In this document: one piece after another, positions 1 to 7,015 of the stretch
Numbering within the stretch: the first letter of the stretch is position 1
Layout of the letters: every line of letters starts with the position of its first letter
Origin: Desulfobacula sp.
Lineage (GTDB): Bacteria > Desulfobacterota > Desulfobacteria > Desulfobacterales > Desulfobacteraceae
Assembly: GCA_018702715.1 (NCBI GenBank)
Contig: JABIYQ010000592.1
Span: 1-10,637, forward strand
Length of the DNA: 10,637 bases
Direction of reading: 5' to 3'
Translations under genes and position numbers: made by a program
Notes under the pieces: generated by a model
The model's database searches: none
What the model was told of the DNA's origin: nothing
Seen by the model: the letters and a program-made list of their open reading frames with translations, nothing else

Positions 1-1152
1 GCCATCTGCTATGCCTCTTTGTTTTATTACCTGGGTAAGACCCTTTTAATTCAGCGTCAGGCTGCTGATCTGATTAACCGGTCTGGTTTAAACGCGGCTG
101 AGATGTTTGTGGGCGAGCTTTATCTGAAAAGGCTAAGGGATCTGGGTGTCCTTGGGAAAGGAAAGGAAATAGATTGTCCCCTTGATTTCAAACAATACGG
201 TAAATTAGCATATGCTGAGCAGTTGGTTAAAGCTATTTCCTATCGCAATGACGGCAAGGGGAATCCCCATCCTTTTGGCGATATACTGGCAGAAGGGTTT
301 GTCAGGGCTGCTGAGAAATGGGGCCGTTTGGAGGGAGAAAATTCTGATCTCAAAACCGGCCTTCTAAAGTTCCCCCATTGGGGATTGCCTAAGCATAAGC
401 TTGAGAGGTCCCAACTGGACTGGGGCTATGGTACCATTTTAGGGGATAGGGATATCAATGAGCATTGCTTTGACATGCTAAGGGCTTTCCCAACCTATTT
501 TAAACAGGTAAGGAAAAAATTACCTCCTTCGGAAAATGTTGTCAAAATCATTACAGATAAGATGGAGCCCTTTCAAGGGGATATGAAAATGCTCGATTTC
601 AGCACGGAAAATATGTACTCAGAGCATATAATCAAACTTGTGAGCTGGCACAGATATTACACCCGGTTCTGGAAGCAATCTGCCCAGCTGTGCGATTTCC
701 GTTGGCCGGATTTCCTAAACCTATACGGGCCTAAAATGACAGGCGTTACAGGCATAGCTGAACAAAGATTTTTCAATGATGTGACTGGTAAGAACTTTTC
801 GTTTTTGGATGGTATTAACTTGGGTAAAAAGATTTGGAATCTGGATAATGCCATCTGGACCCTTCAGGGAAGGCACCGGGACATGGTCAAGTTTGCAGAT
901 TACATTTATACGAAACCCGGTACGACCTCCAGCGGATACCCTGAATATATGCCGGGGGTAAAAAATGGTAAGTGGGATTACGTGATTACATCTGGAAGAC
1001 ATTTTGATTCAGACCAATTTGAAGATTTTAAAACCCGCTTCTACCGATTCCAGGGATGGAACGAAAAAACGGGTTGTCCCGCAAGGAAGACTCTTGAATC
1101 CATTGGTCTTGATAATGTAGCAGATGAGCTTGAAAAGAATGGAAAAACATAA
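1..1152 (+). CDS. Aldehyde:ferredoxin oxidoreductase family protein, C-terminal part (BamB-like), 5' end outside window
   Basis: The frame is open from the first base, so the N-terminal part lies upstream; about 383 residues are present, whereas full family members are usually 600-650 residues. Enzymes of this family use a tungsten bis-pterin cofactor and a [4Fe-4S] cluster in the cytoplasm to oxidise aldehydes or, in the BamB branch, to take part in benzoyl-CoA reduction. Visible signatures, numbered from base 1, are WGYGTILGDRDINEH at residues 141-155, the late cysteine in QLCDFRWP at 231 (position expected for the fourth cluster ligand, the other three being in the missing part), GVTGIAEQRF, and LGKKIWNLDNAIWTLQGRHRD near 272-292. 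The stop is at 1150-1152, with the usual family ending (SIGLDNVADELEKNG). The family assignment is firm; the BamB-like subtype rests on recalled resemblance of the GDRDINEH and GRHRD segments and is tentative. No partner ferredoxin or NAD-linked subunit follows it, so any partners would lie upstream. Confidence 0.85.
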   Translation, partial: AICYASLFYYLGKTLLIQRQAADLINRSGLNAAEMFVGELYLKRLRDLGVLGKGKEIDCPLDFKQYGKLAYAEQLVKAISYRNDGKGNPHPFGDILAEGFVRAAEKWGRLEGENSDLKTGLLKFPHWGLPKHKLERSQLDWGYGTILGDRDINEHCFDMLRAFPTYFKQVRKKLPPSENVVKIITDKMEPFQGDMKMLDFSTENMYSEHIIKLVSWHRYYTRFWKQSAQLCDFRWPDFLNLYGPKMTGVTGIAEQRFFNDVTGKNFSFLDGINLGKKIWNLDNAIWTLQGRHRDMVKFADYIYTKPGTTSSGYPEYMPGVKNGKWDYVITSGRHFDSDQFEDFKTRFYRFQGWNEKTGCPARKTLESIGLDNVADELEKNGKT

Positions 1153-1232
1153 TGGGATTAAAATACCAGAACATGAAGTACTTGATCTAATGTTGACCTT
1201 TGAAGGATTTAAGTGCGCGGCTGAATAAACAA

Positions 1233-1340
1233 ATGATTCGAATTGCAAATAAAAAAGATCTTCCTGGAATTATGGTATTGATGAAATCAGATGGGGCCGG
1301 TTATTTTCAAATTAACTTTAGGTCCCTAAAGGGAGAATGA
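1233..1340 (+). pseudogene. Possible GNAT acetyltransferase N-terminal remnant (35 codons)
   Basis: The reading frame starts MIRIANKKDLPGIMVLMKSD, which is the typical opening strand and helix of GNAT N-acetyltransferases (MIRIA..xDlpgI..L). The similarity ends after about 20-25 residues and the frame stops with TGA at 1338-1340. A full GNAT domain needs about 140 residues, so this cannot be a working acetyltransferase. The TGA lies only four bases before the ATG of the downstream lipoprotein gene, and the downstream Shine-Dalgarno sequence is inside this frame. It is either a deletion remnant left when the downstream AT-rich genes arrived or, less likely, a leader peptide translationally coupled to the next gene. 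The call rests on a short match and is weak. Confidence 0.35.
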
Positions 1341-1344
1341 AAAA

Positions 1345-2790
1345 ATGAAAACAAGACAATTTATTTTATTTGTAATTATTTTATTTGTATTATTTTCTTG
1401 TTCAAAAGTTACCAATAACCTCAAAGTACCATCACAAAAAATAAATAACGTTGTTATCATTCAAAATATAAATCTGGTTGATATGACAAGCGATAAGATC
1501 ATTAAAGGTCATTCCGTGTTTATAAAGGGTGACAAAATTATTGAAATCAAGCCCACTGAATCAATAAAAATACCTGAAAATTCCAAAATGATTAATGGCG
1601 AGGGTGGATATCTAATGCCCGGGCTTTCTGACATGCATATACATACTAACAAAGACTGGAATAATTGGCCGGTTTCGCCACTTCGTCTGTATCTGGCAAA
1701 TGGTGTTACAACAATCCGCTGTCTGGGCCCAAAAGGAGGGGACCAGAAATATGCATTGAGATGGAGAGAAAAAATATCAAAGGGGCAGCTCATTGGACCA
1801 ACCATTTATGCCAGTGGCCCTATTATTTACGGCCCTGTTCAAGATCCTGAAAGAACGGTTAACAAAAATATTGATGCAGGCTTTGATTTTATTAAACTAT
1901 ATTCATTTCTTTCCCAAAATGAATTTCAGAAAATAATGACCATGGCAAAACAAAAAGGTGTTTATACTGTTGGGCATATCCCATTCCAGGTGGGTCTGGA
2001 TGGTGTTGTATCGAATGGAATTGATGAAATTGCGCACATAGAGGAACTTGCATGGGAATTTGTACATTTTAACAAACAATTGAAAATAAAGGGGTACAAA
2101 TGGATCCCCTATGTCATAAAAATGGCTTTCCAACAATATCAGGCAGCCTACTCAAATCTTAGTATAGTGGATCTTGAAAAAAAATTGGCCCGGTCACTCT
2201 CATCTGTTGCTGATAAAGTTAAGACCGCCGACCTTCCAGTTGATACGACTTTGTATATTGATGATGTTATCGTTGAAAAATTGTTTGAGCCCAATACATT
2301 TATTTCAAAACCAATCAATAAATATTTACCTGGAAGCTACATCAATAGATTTAAACAAAAAAAAGAGAAACATCAGATACAATTCAAAGGCGGAGAGGAT
2401 TTCGCCATTTTCAAACGCAATCTTGACAGACTTATATTCAATTATTTAAAAAGGCAAAAAGTTTTCTTAGTCCTTGGAACGGACTCAGGTACGGGTGCAA
2501 TGGGTATTGTTCCAGGTTATTCTATTCATGAAGAATTGCGCATTTTGACTGAAAGCGGATATAGCCCGTTTGAAGCAATAAAAACAGGAACTGTAAATGC
2601 AGCCATGATAGTTGATAAAATGAACGGAAAAGGAAATTTTGGCACAATTGAAAAGGGTAAAAGAGCAGATCTTATATTGATAAAGAACAATCCGCTTGAA
2701 AATGTCTCAAATATTAAAAACATTGTTGGCGTTATGGCCTCAGGCCGATGGTATGATAAAGCAATGCTAAAAAAACTGATTGAATTATAA
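1345..2790 (+). CDS. Lipoprotein amidohydrolase (imidazolonepropionase/prolidase-like, COG1228 type)
   Basis: This 481-residue metal-dependent hydrolase has a lipoprotein signal: charged start MKTRQ, hydrophobic stretch 6-18, and lipobox LFSC with the lipidated cysteine at 19, so the enzyme should sit on the outside of the inner membrane or on the outer membrane. Serine at +2 does not suggest inner-membrane retention by the enterobacterial rule. The amidohydrolase TIM-barrel signatures are in order: H98-x-H100 in GLSDMHIH, the likely carboxylated K184 in DFIKLYS, H211 in TVGHIP, H231 in IAHIEE, and D380 in LGTDSG. The C-terminal GTIEKGKRADLILI segment closes the small beta domain. Length is normal. 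GGGAG at 1331-1335 is a suitable ribosome binding site nine bases before ATG. Characterised relatives act on cyclic amides and proline dipeptides or related compounds, so the substrate is not fixed by sequence. The gene is AT-rich compared with the downstream lipid genes and lies before a second exported amide hydrolase. Confidence 0.88.
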   Translation: MKTRQFILFVIILFVLFSCSKVTNNLKVPSQKINNVVIIQNINLVDMTSDKIIKGHSVFIKGDKIIEIKPTESIKIPENSKMINGEGGYLMPGLSDMHIHTNKDWNNWPVSPLRLYLANGVTTIRCLGPKGGDQKYALRWREKISKGQLIGPTIYASGPIIYGPVQDPERTVNKNIDAGFDFIKLYSFLSQNEFQKIMTMAKQKGVYTVGHIPFQVGLDGVVSNGIDEIAHIEELAWEFVHFNKQLKIKGYKWIPYVIKMAFQQYQAAYSNLSIVDLEKKLARSLSSVADKVKTADLPVDTTLYIDDVIVEKLFEPNTFISKPINKYLPGSYINRFKQKKEKHQIQFKGGEDFAIFKRNLDRLIFNYLKRQKVFLVLGTDSGTGAMGIVPGYSIHEELRILTESGYSPFEAIKTGTVNAAMIVDKMNGKGNFGTIEKGKRADLILIKNNPLENVSNIKNIVGVMASGRWYDKAMLKKLIEL

Positions 2791-2824
2791 AATATAATAG
2801 TGGAATACTTATATTAATTTTTTT
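2791..2824 (+). terminator. Possible weak rho-independent terminator after the amidohydrolase gene
   Basis: Immediately after the stop codon, AATATA at 2791-2796 pairs with TATATT at 2810-2815 and AGT at 2799-2801 pairs with ACT at 2807-2809, leaving a 2-nt bulge and a GGAAT loop. A run of seven T follows at 2818-2824. The layout is right, but the stem is almost all A-T and would be unstable, so partial read-through into the acylase gene is likely. Confidence 0.35.
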
Positions 2825-2903
2825 CAAACTGTTTTTCAAATAGTTACCCCTCGCATTAAGGGTGTAAAACCTGAATTAATTATCTCATCCAAAGGAGAAT
2901 CAA

Positions 2904-5234
2904 ATGTTCAAAAAGATAGTGTCTGTAACTGCAATTCTTATTGTTATCATTTCTATATCTGTCTATGTCTATCTGAAAAGTTTTCTACCTGATTATAATG
3001 AGACTCTTTTTGCACCGGGATTAAAAGGAAACGTCATGGTGGAAAGAAACCGTTTCGCAGTGCCCACCATTAGCGCACAAAATGACGATGATCTTTATTT
3101 TGCCTGGGGTTATGTAAATGCCCAGGACCGGATGTTTCAGATGGAATTTACCCGGCGTGTGGCTCAGGCCAGAATTTCCGAATTTGCTGGGGAATCCACC
3201 ATTAAAACAGATTATTTTTTAAAGGCCATGGGTTTTTATGACATTGCGAAACGAGATACGCGTTCGATGAGTCCGGAGATAAAAAATTATTTGCAGCGGT
3301 ATGTAGATGGTATTAATTATTATCTGAATAAAAACGGAGTGCCGTTGTACATGAAGCTCATGGGACTTAAAAAGGAGAAATGGGAAATTGCCGATGCCAC
3401 AGCCGTGGCAATGATGTTAAATTGGTCTCTGACATACAATATGAAACACGAACTTTTATACCATCGCATGGGGGAAAAAATAGGGAAAGAAAAGGCTAAG
3501 GCTCTTTTAAACTTTATTCCGGCAAATACACCCACAATTATGGAAGATAAAATGGCTTTCAACATGGACAATAAGCAGTTTTCCACCATATCAAAAGAAT
3601 TTGCCTGGCTTCTCGGTTCAAAATCTGCCAGTAACAATTGGGTGGTCGGTCCTGAAAAATCCGCCTATCAGGGAAACTTATTTTCATCAGATATGCAGGT
3701 ACATGATTCAAAAATGCCTAACGATTTTTATCTGATCCGTGTCAAATCAAAAAACCATGATGCAGTAGGGGCACAGGTTGTGGGACTACCTTTCATCGTA
3801 TCCGGTTACAGTCATAAATTTGCATGGGGACTGACAAATAACGGCGCGGATATGGTTGATCTCTTTTCGGAAAATATTGATTGGGAGGCTAAAACTTACC
3901 GCTACCAGGGAGCGGATTACCCCTTGAATTCAAAGGAAATTGAAATAAAAGTCAAAGGAAAAGATCCCGTGAAAAAGGTGGTCTATTATGTGGGCCGAAA
4001 ACCCGTATTAACGGAATCTTTTCCTGATCTCGGGTTTGATGTAAGTCTGGATTGGGCGGGTTTTGATAAAATTAATGTGGAAGGTTTTTTTCACCTGAAT
4101 CATGCTCAGAATCATGATGAATTTATCCGGGGAGCTAAGATGATTCGAATGGCACCTCAGAATATGGTATATGCCGATACAAAGGGAAATATTGGTTACC
4201 GGGTTATCGGTTCTCTGCCATTAAGAGAAAAAGGGACCGGTAATATTATACAAAATGGTGAGGAACATAAGAGTAACTGGAAGGGAAACATAGCCAATGA
4301 AGATTATCCACAAATTACAAACCCTGACCGGGGTTTTATTGCTACTGCCAATAACAAAGTACTAAAAAATGCCAACTTTGATTTTAATCCGACTTATGCT
4401 CCGGGATATCGATATGAAAATATTGTACGCATGCTTAGAAATAAAGAAAATATAGATGTTGATTATTTTAAAAAAATGCAAACAAACACTTACAGCGTTC
4501 TCGCTCCTAAAATTCAGGCATTTGCAAAAAAATATGTGTCTGCTGAAAGCAAAATAGAAAAGGAAGCTTTTGAGAGTTTGATGACCTGGGATGGATATAA
4601 TCGAAAGACAAGTGCAGGTGCCAGTATTTATAATACCTTTTATGTTCGTCTGTTTTCTCAGATTTTAAATGATGATATCGGTGAAGAACTGGCAGCGGAA
4701 TATATTATTTCCCGTTACATCAGCCAGGAAACGCTATTCAAATTATTAAAGGATGGCAGTAATTTTATTGATAATCTTTCCACGCCTAGACTAGAGTCTC
4801 TGGGAGATATAGCAACTGCGGCGTTCAAAGAATCTCTGGACATGTTAGAAAATATTTTTGGAAATTCAAATATTGAATCCTGGCATTGGGGCAGGATTCA
4901 CCAGATAAAATTTGATCATGTACTGGGGAAATCTGCCATATTAAAGCCCATGGTAAACTACGGACCTTTTCCCTTTGAAGGTGACAGTGAGACCAATAAT
5001 CGAGCCCGGTTTTATGAAGCCAAACCCCCTTTCATCGCCAATCTTGCTTCCGCCCCGAGGATCATTGTCAAATTTGATCCGGAACCCCGGGGCTATATGA
5101 TGCTTATCACCGGAGAAAACGAATATTTTCTCAGCAAACATAATACAGATATGACAGATGCCTGGCTAAAACATGAATATTTTTCGGTTGAAGAAGAAGA
5201 GACTGTTTATAAAATGGTCCTGAAGCCGGAGTAG
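2904..5234 (+). CDS. Penicillin acylase family protein (Ntn hydrolase, self-processing N-acyl amidase)
   Basis: This 776-residue protein has the usual length of unprocessed penicillin/acyl-homoserine-lactone acylases, which cleave themselves into alpha and beta chains and hydrolyse N-acyl amide bonds. Residues 1-27 are a basic start followed by a long hydrophobic segment without an obvious cleavage site, so it may stay anchored with the enzyme outside the cytoplasm. The motif ASNNWVVGPEKS places the nucleophile at S243, which becomes the first residue of the beta chain; it is preceded by Ala instead of the common Gly. D316 and D319 in NNGADMVD match by position the calcium-binding aspartates of E. 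coli penicillin G acylase (beta D73 and D76). N399 in LNHAQNHDEF is the candidate oxyanion-hole Asn. Further family blocks are APQNMVYADTKGNIGYR, WHWGRIHQIKFDH, and a C-terminal LITGENEYFLSKHNTDMTD. AAAGGAG at 2891-2897 with a six-base spacer supports the start. Sequence does not show whether the acyl donor is a beta-lactam, a homoserine lactone or an N-acyl amino acid. Confidence 0.92.
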   Translation: MFKKIVSVTAILIVIISISVYVYLKSFLPDYNETLFAPGLKGNVMVERNRFAVPTISAQNDDDLYFAWGYVNAQDRMFQMEFTRRVAQARISEFAGESTIKTDYFLKAMGFYDIAKRDTRSMSPEIKNYLQRYVDGINYYLNKNGVPLYMKLMGLKKEKWEIADATAVAMMLNWSLTYNMKHELLYHRMGEKIGKEKAKALLNFIPANTPTIMEDKMAFNMDNKQFSTISKEFAWLLGSKSASNNWVVGPEKSAYQGNLFSSDMQVHDSKMPNDFYLIRVKSKNHDAVGAQVVGLPFIVSGYSHKFAWGLTNNGADMVDLFSENIDWEAKTYRYQGADYPLNSKEIEIKVKGKDPVKKVVYYVGRKPVLTESFPDLGFDVSLDWAGFDKINVEGFFHLNHAQNHDEFIRGAKMIRMAPQNMVYADTKGNIGYRVIGSLPLREKGTGNIIQNGEEHKSNWKGNIANEDYPQITNPDRGFIATANNKVLKNANFDFNPTYAPGYRYENIVRMLRNKENIDVDYFKKMQTNTYSVLAPKIQAFAKKYVSAESKIEKEAFESLMTWDGYNRKTSAGASIYNTFYVRLFSQILNDDIGEELAAEYIISRYISQETLFKLLKDGSNFIDNLSTPRLESLGDIATAAFKESLDMLENIFGNSNIESWHWGRIHQIKFDHVLGKSAILKPMVNYGPFPFEGDSETNNRARFYEAKPPFIANLASAPRIIVKFDPEPRGYMMLITGENEYFLSKHNTDMTDAWLKHEYFSVEEEETVYKMVLKPE

Positions 5235-5404
5235 GAGAGTACTCATTGTCAAAAAATAGCAGGTTAGCATCACGTTGCCATCGGAAAAATGACTGTTAAA
5301 AAGACATTGGTGTTCAGTTTGTCTGGGAGGAAAAATAGACTGCAAAGGAAAGAAGGCTTCAGAACAAGACTGGATGCCATTATACGATGGGTAGGAAAAT
5401 AACC

Positions 5405-6595
5405 CTAATTTTTGATGGCAGGACCGAACTCAATCCTGTTGCGGCCCGCATCCTTGGCCTTGTAAAGAAAAATATCAGAGCTGTTTAAAAGAATTTCCCA
5501 GGTCAGGTCTTCAGACAGGTCCCACTTGTCCATACCGCTCACACCAAAACTTGCAGTGACAGACATCTGCTCTTTATCATACTCCAGGGTCAAATCCTGA
5601 ATTGCTTTTTTAAGCCGCTCAGAAATAATGACCGCACTCCTGATACTGGTGAATGGCAAAACGATCAGGAACTCTTCTCCACCATACCGGCCCACCCAGT
5701 CGATATCTTTTCTAAAGGATAACTGGAGGGTTGAAGCCACCTCTTTGAGTACATAATCGCCGCACTGGTGGCCATAAGTATCGTTGACTTTTTTAAAGTA
5801 ATCAATATCGCACATGATGATGGAAATGGAGTTTTTATACCGTTTGGCCCGCCTGAATTCCTTGGGAAAGTGTTCATTGATATACCGGCGGTTGTAACAG
5901 CCAGTGAGCCCGTCCCTTACTGATATTTGCTTGATTTCATCAAGGGCTTGGGTCAGCTCCCGGGTTCTTTGTGTCACGGTTTTTTCAAGGTTATCCTTAT
6001 ATTCCTTGAGCCGCACCTGGGAGTTTTCCAGCAGGGTTACCATCTTTTTATAACTTAAGTTCCGGTAGGACAATACAGCTATCTGGTTTGCCAGAAGCCA
6101 GAGAAAATCCAGTTTTTTCTTGAATTCCTCTATGGAAATAACAGTCATTCGCCTAAAAGCCTGTAGCATTTGTTCCTTCTCCGCACCAATTTCCTCAGCA
6201 TAGCAGGCAATCCTGTCTTCATCCACATCCCCGATGCAGTTCTGACCAATGAGCCAGTTGGCCATGTGAACCCCGCCGATAACAATGGGGGCAGCTGCAT
6301 CAATAAATCCCACACCCTGGCATTTCATATAACAGGGCTGATCCTGTTCCAGGGACATGAATCCAAGGGTTCTGCCCGATTTCCTGCATTTATCAAGTCC
6401 TTTTTTTGTTTTGCGGATCAGGGAGCACACCACACTATGGTTGCTGGGTTCTGTGATGGCATTACCTTCAAGATCAGTAATGGTGGATGCAATATTATTG
6501 GCCTTTGAAAAAGCATCCTGAAGTTTCTGGAGATCCTCTATTCTGAAAATTTCCGTGATATGTGTTTTTTTAAGGTCTATTTTTTGAAATTCCAT
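5405..6595 (-). CDS. PocR sensor domain - GGDEF diguanylate cyclase
   Basis: A soluble protein of 396 residues that should make cyclic di-GMP from two GTP in response to a ligand bound by its sensor domain. From ATG at 6595, residues about 15-175 form a PocR-type domain with cysteines at C57, C70, C88 and C92 (C88-x3-C92 followed by GVGFIDAAAPI), a pattern consistent with metal or redox-group binding, although ligand identity is unknown. Residues about 190-225 look like a signalling coiled coil (NLEKTVTQRTRELTQALDEI). The GGDEF domain follows, with DGLTGCYNRR, CDIDYFKKVNDTYGHQCGD and the active-site motif GGEEF at 305-309, so catalysis is expected. The product-inhibition I-site, normally RxxD, reads KDID at 296-299. 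A TTG start at 6634 would add 13 residues; ATG at 6595 was chosen because a GGGG lies about nine bases upstream and the TTG has no ribosome binding site. There are no membrane segments. It is transcribed toward the acylase gene and away from the usp gene. Confidence 0.92.
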   Translation of the reverse strand: MEFQKIDLKKTHITEIFRIEDLQKLQDAFSKANNIASTITDLEGNAITEPSNHSVVCSLIRKTKKGLDKCRKSGRTLGFMSLEQDQPCYMKCQGVGFIDAAAPIVIGGVHMANWLIGQNCIGDVDEDRIACYAEEIGAEKEQMLQAFRRMTVISIEEFKKKLDFLWLLANQIAVLSYRNLSYKKMVTLLENSQVRLKEYKDNLEKTVTQRTRELTQALDEIKQISVRDGLTGCYNRRYINEHFPKEFRRAKRYKNSISIIMCDIDYFKKVNDTYGHQCGDYVLKEVASTLQLSFRKDIDWVGRYGGEEFLIVLPFTSIRSAVIISERLKKAIQDLTLEYDKEQMSVTASFGVSGMDKWDLSEDLTWEILLNSSDIFLYKAKDAGRNRIEFGPAIKN

Positions 6596-6678
6596 TACAT
6601 CATGCCCCAGTGCTTGTCCCGAGGTGTCGCGCAATAATTTTTCGTTTCTATCACCCCGTCAGATCTCTTTTCCCTGAC

Positions 6679-6706
6679 ATTACAATGACCCTATTCAAAA
6701 TGTCAA
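6679..6706 (-). promoter_or_regulatory. Candidate sigma70 promoter for the diguanylate cyclase gene
   Basis: Read on the minus strand there is a perfect -35 TTGACA (6706-6701), a 16-base spacer, and a -10 TGTAAT (6684-6679) matching five of six consensus bases. Transcription would start near 6672, giving a leader of about 77 bases to ATG 6595. Prediction from sequence only. Confidence 0.5.
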
Positions 6707-6854
6707 AAGATTTTATCCGGCAACTGCTTCAAAAAATGCCCAGCAGGTGTGAGCTGCCCTTGACGGGAAAAACAGGATTTATAGTTTCAGCCTAGTAATC
6801 GGACAAATATCCGGGTTAGACAGACAGGGATTTAAATTATCTTGACAGGACACG

Positions 6855-6882
6855 GTGACATGGGGTAATTTAGACCTATACT
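6855..6882 (+). promoter_or_regulatory. Candidate sigma70 promoter for the usp gene
   Basis: GTGACA (6855-6860, five of six -35 bases), a 16-base spacer and TATACT (6877-6882, five of six -10 bases). A second -35-like TTGACA lies at 6842-6847 but is too far from this -10. Transcription would begin near 6889 and leave a leader of about 127 bases that includes the inverted repeat at 6969-6997. Confidence 0.45.
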
Positions 6883-6968
6883 TACTGTTTTGGAGCCTGA
6901 AGCTGTTTTCTTGTTTTTTGGCCCAATCCTAATCTTGTATTTCCGCCCTCACCCTATTTTTGCTTCTT

Positions 6969-6997
6969 GTTAATAAAGACATCCAATTTTTATTAAC
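6969..6997. repeat. 9-bp inverted repeat upstream of usp (GTTAATAAA - 11 nt - TTTATTAAC)
   Basis: The two 9-base arms, 6969-6977 and 6989-6997, are perfect reverse complements with an 11-base spacer. The centre lies about 85-110 bases after the predicted transcription start and the right arm ends nine bases before the AAGGAG of the usp gene. It could be an operator for a dimeric repressor bound on two helical faces, or an RNA hairpin that influences translation. The left arm with its flank (TTGTTAAT) resembles half of a Rex site, but the second half-site spacing does not fit Rex. Confidence 0.4.
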
Positions 6998-7015
6998 CCC
7001 AAAAAAAGGAGAAGA

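Larger units (their letters stand above)
6596..7015. other. Divergent intergenic region between the diguanylate cyclase and usp genes
   Basis: About 420 bases without a convincing gene. It contains one sigma70-like promoter candidate in each direction, a small CGGA/TCCG hairpin around 6800, and a 9-bp inverted repeat near the usp start. Short open frames here show no family likeness, codon preference or ribosome binding site and were not called. The two flanking genes could share regulatory sites. Confidence 0.6.

Noticed and set aside
1139..1228. 29-codon frame overlapping the end of the oxidoreductase gene
   Set aside because: No ribosome binding site of note and no family resemblance; the oxidoreductase C-terminus already looks complete.
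2845..2866. ACCC...GGGT inverted repeat upstream of the acylase gene
   Set aside because: Four-base arms are too short to be meaningful without conservation data.
5289..5402. 37-codon frame (MTVKKTLVFSLSGRKNRL...) between the acylase and cyclase genes
   Set aside because: Only weak ribosome binding sequence, arginine/lysine-rich composition typical of noncoding DNA, and no recognisable family.
5388..5406. GGGT...ACCC hairpin between convergent genes as a bidirectional terminator
   Set aside because: The stem is only four base pairs and has at most a short T run on one side.
6610..6795. 61-codon plus-strand frame in the divergent region
   Set aside because: It overlaps the cyclase start and promoter candidate, lacks a ribosome binding site, and shows no family features.
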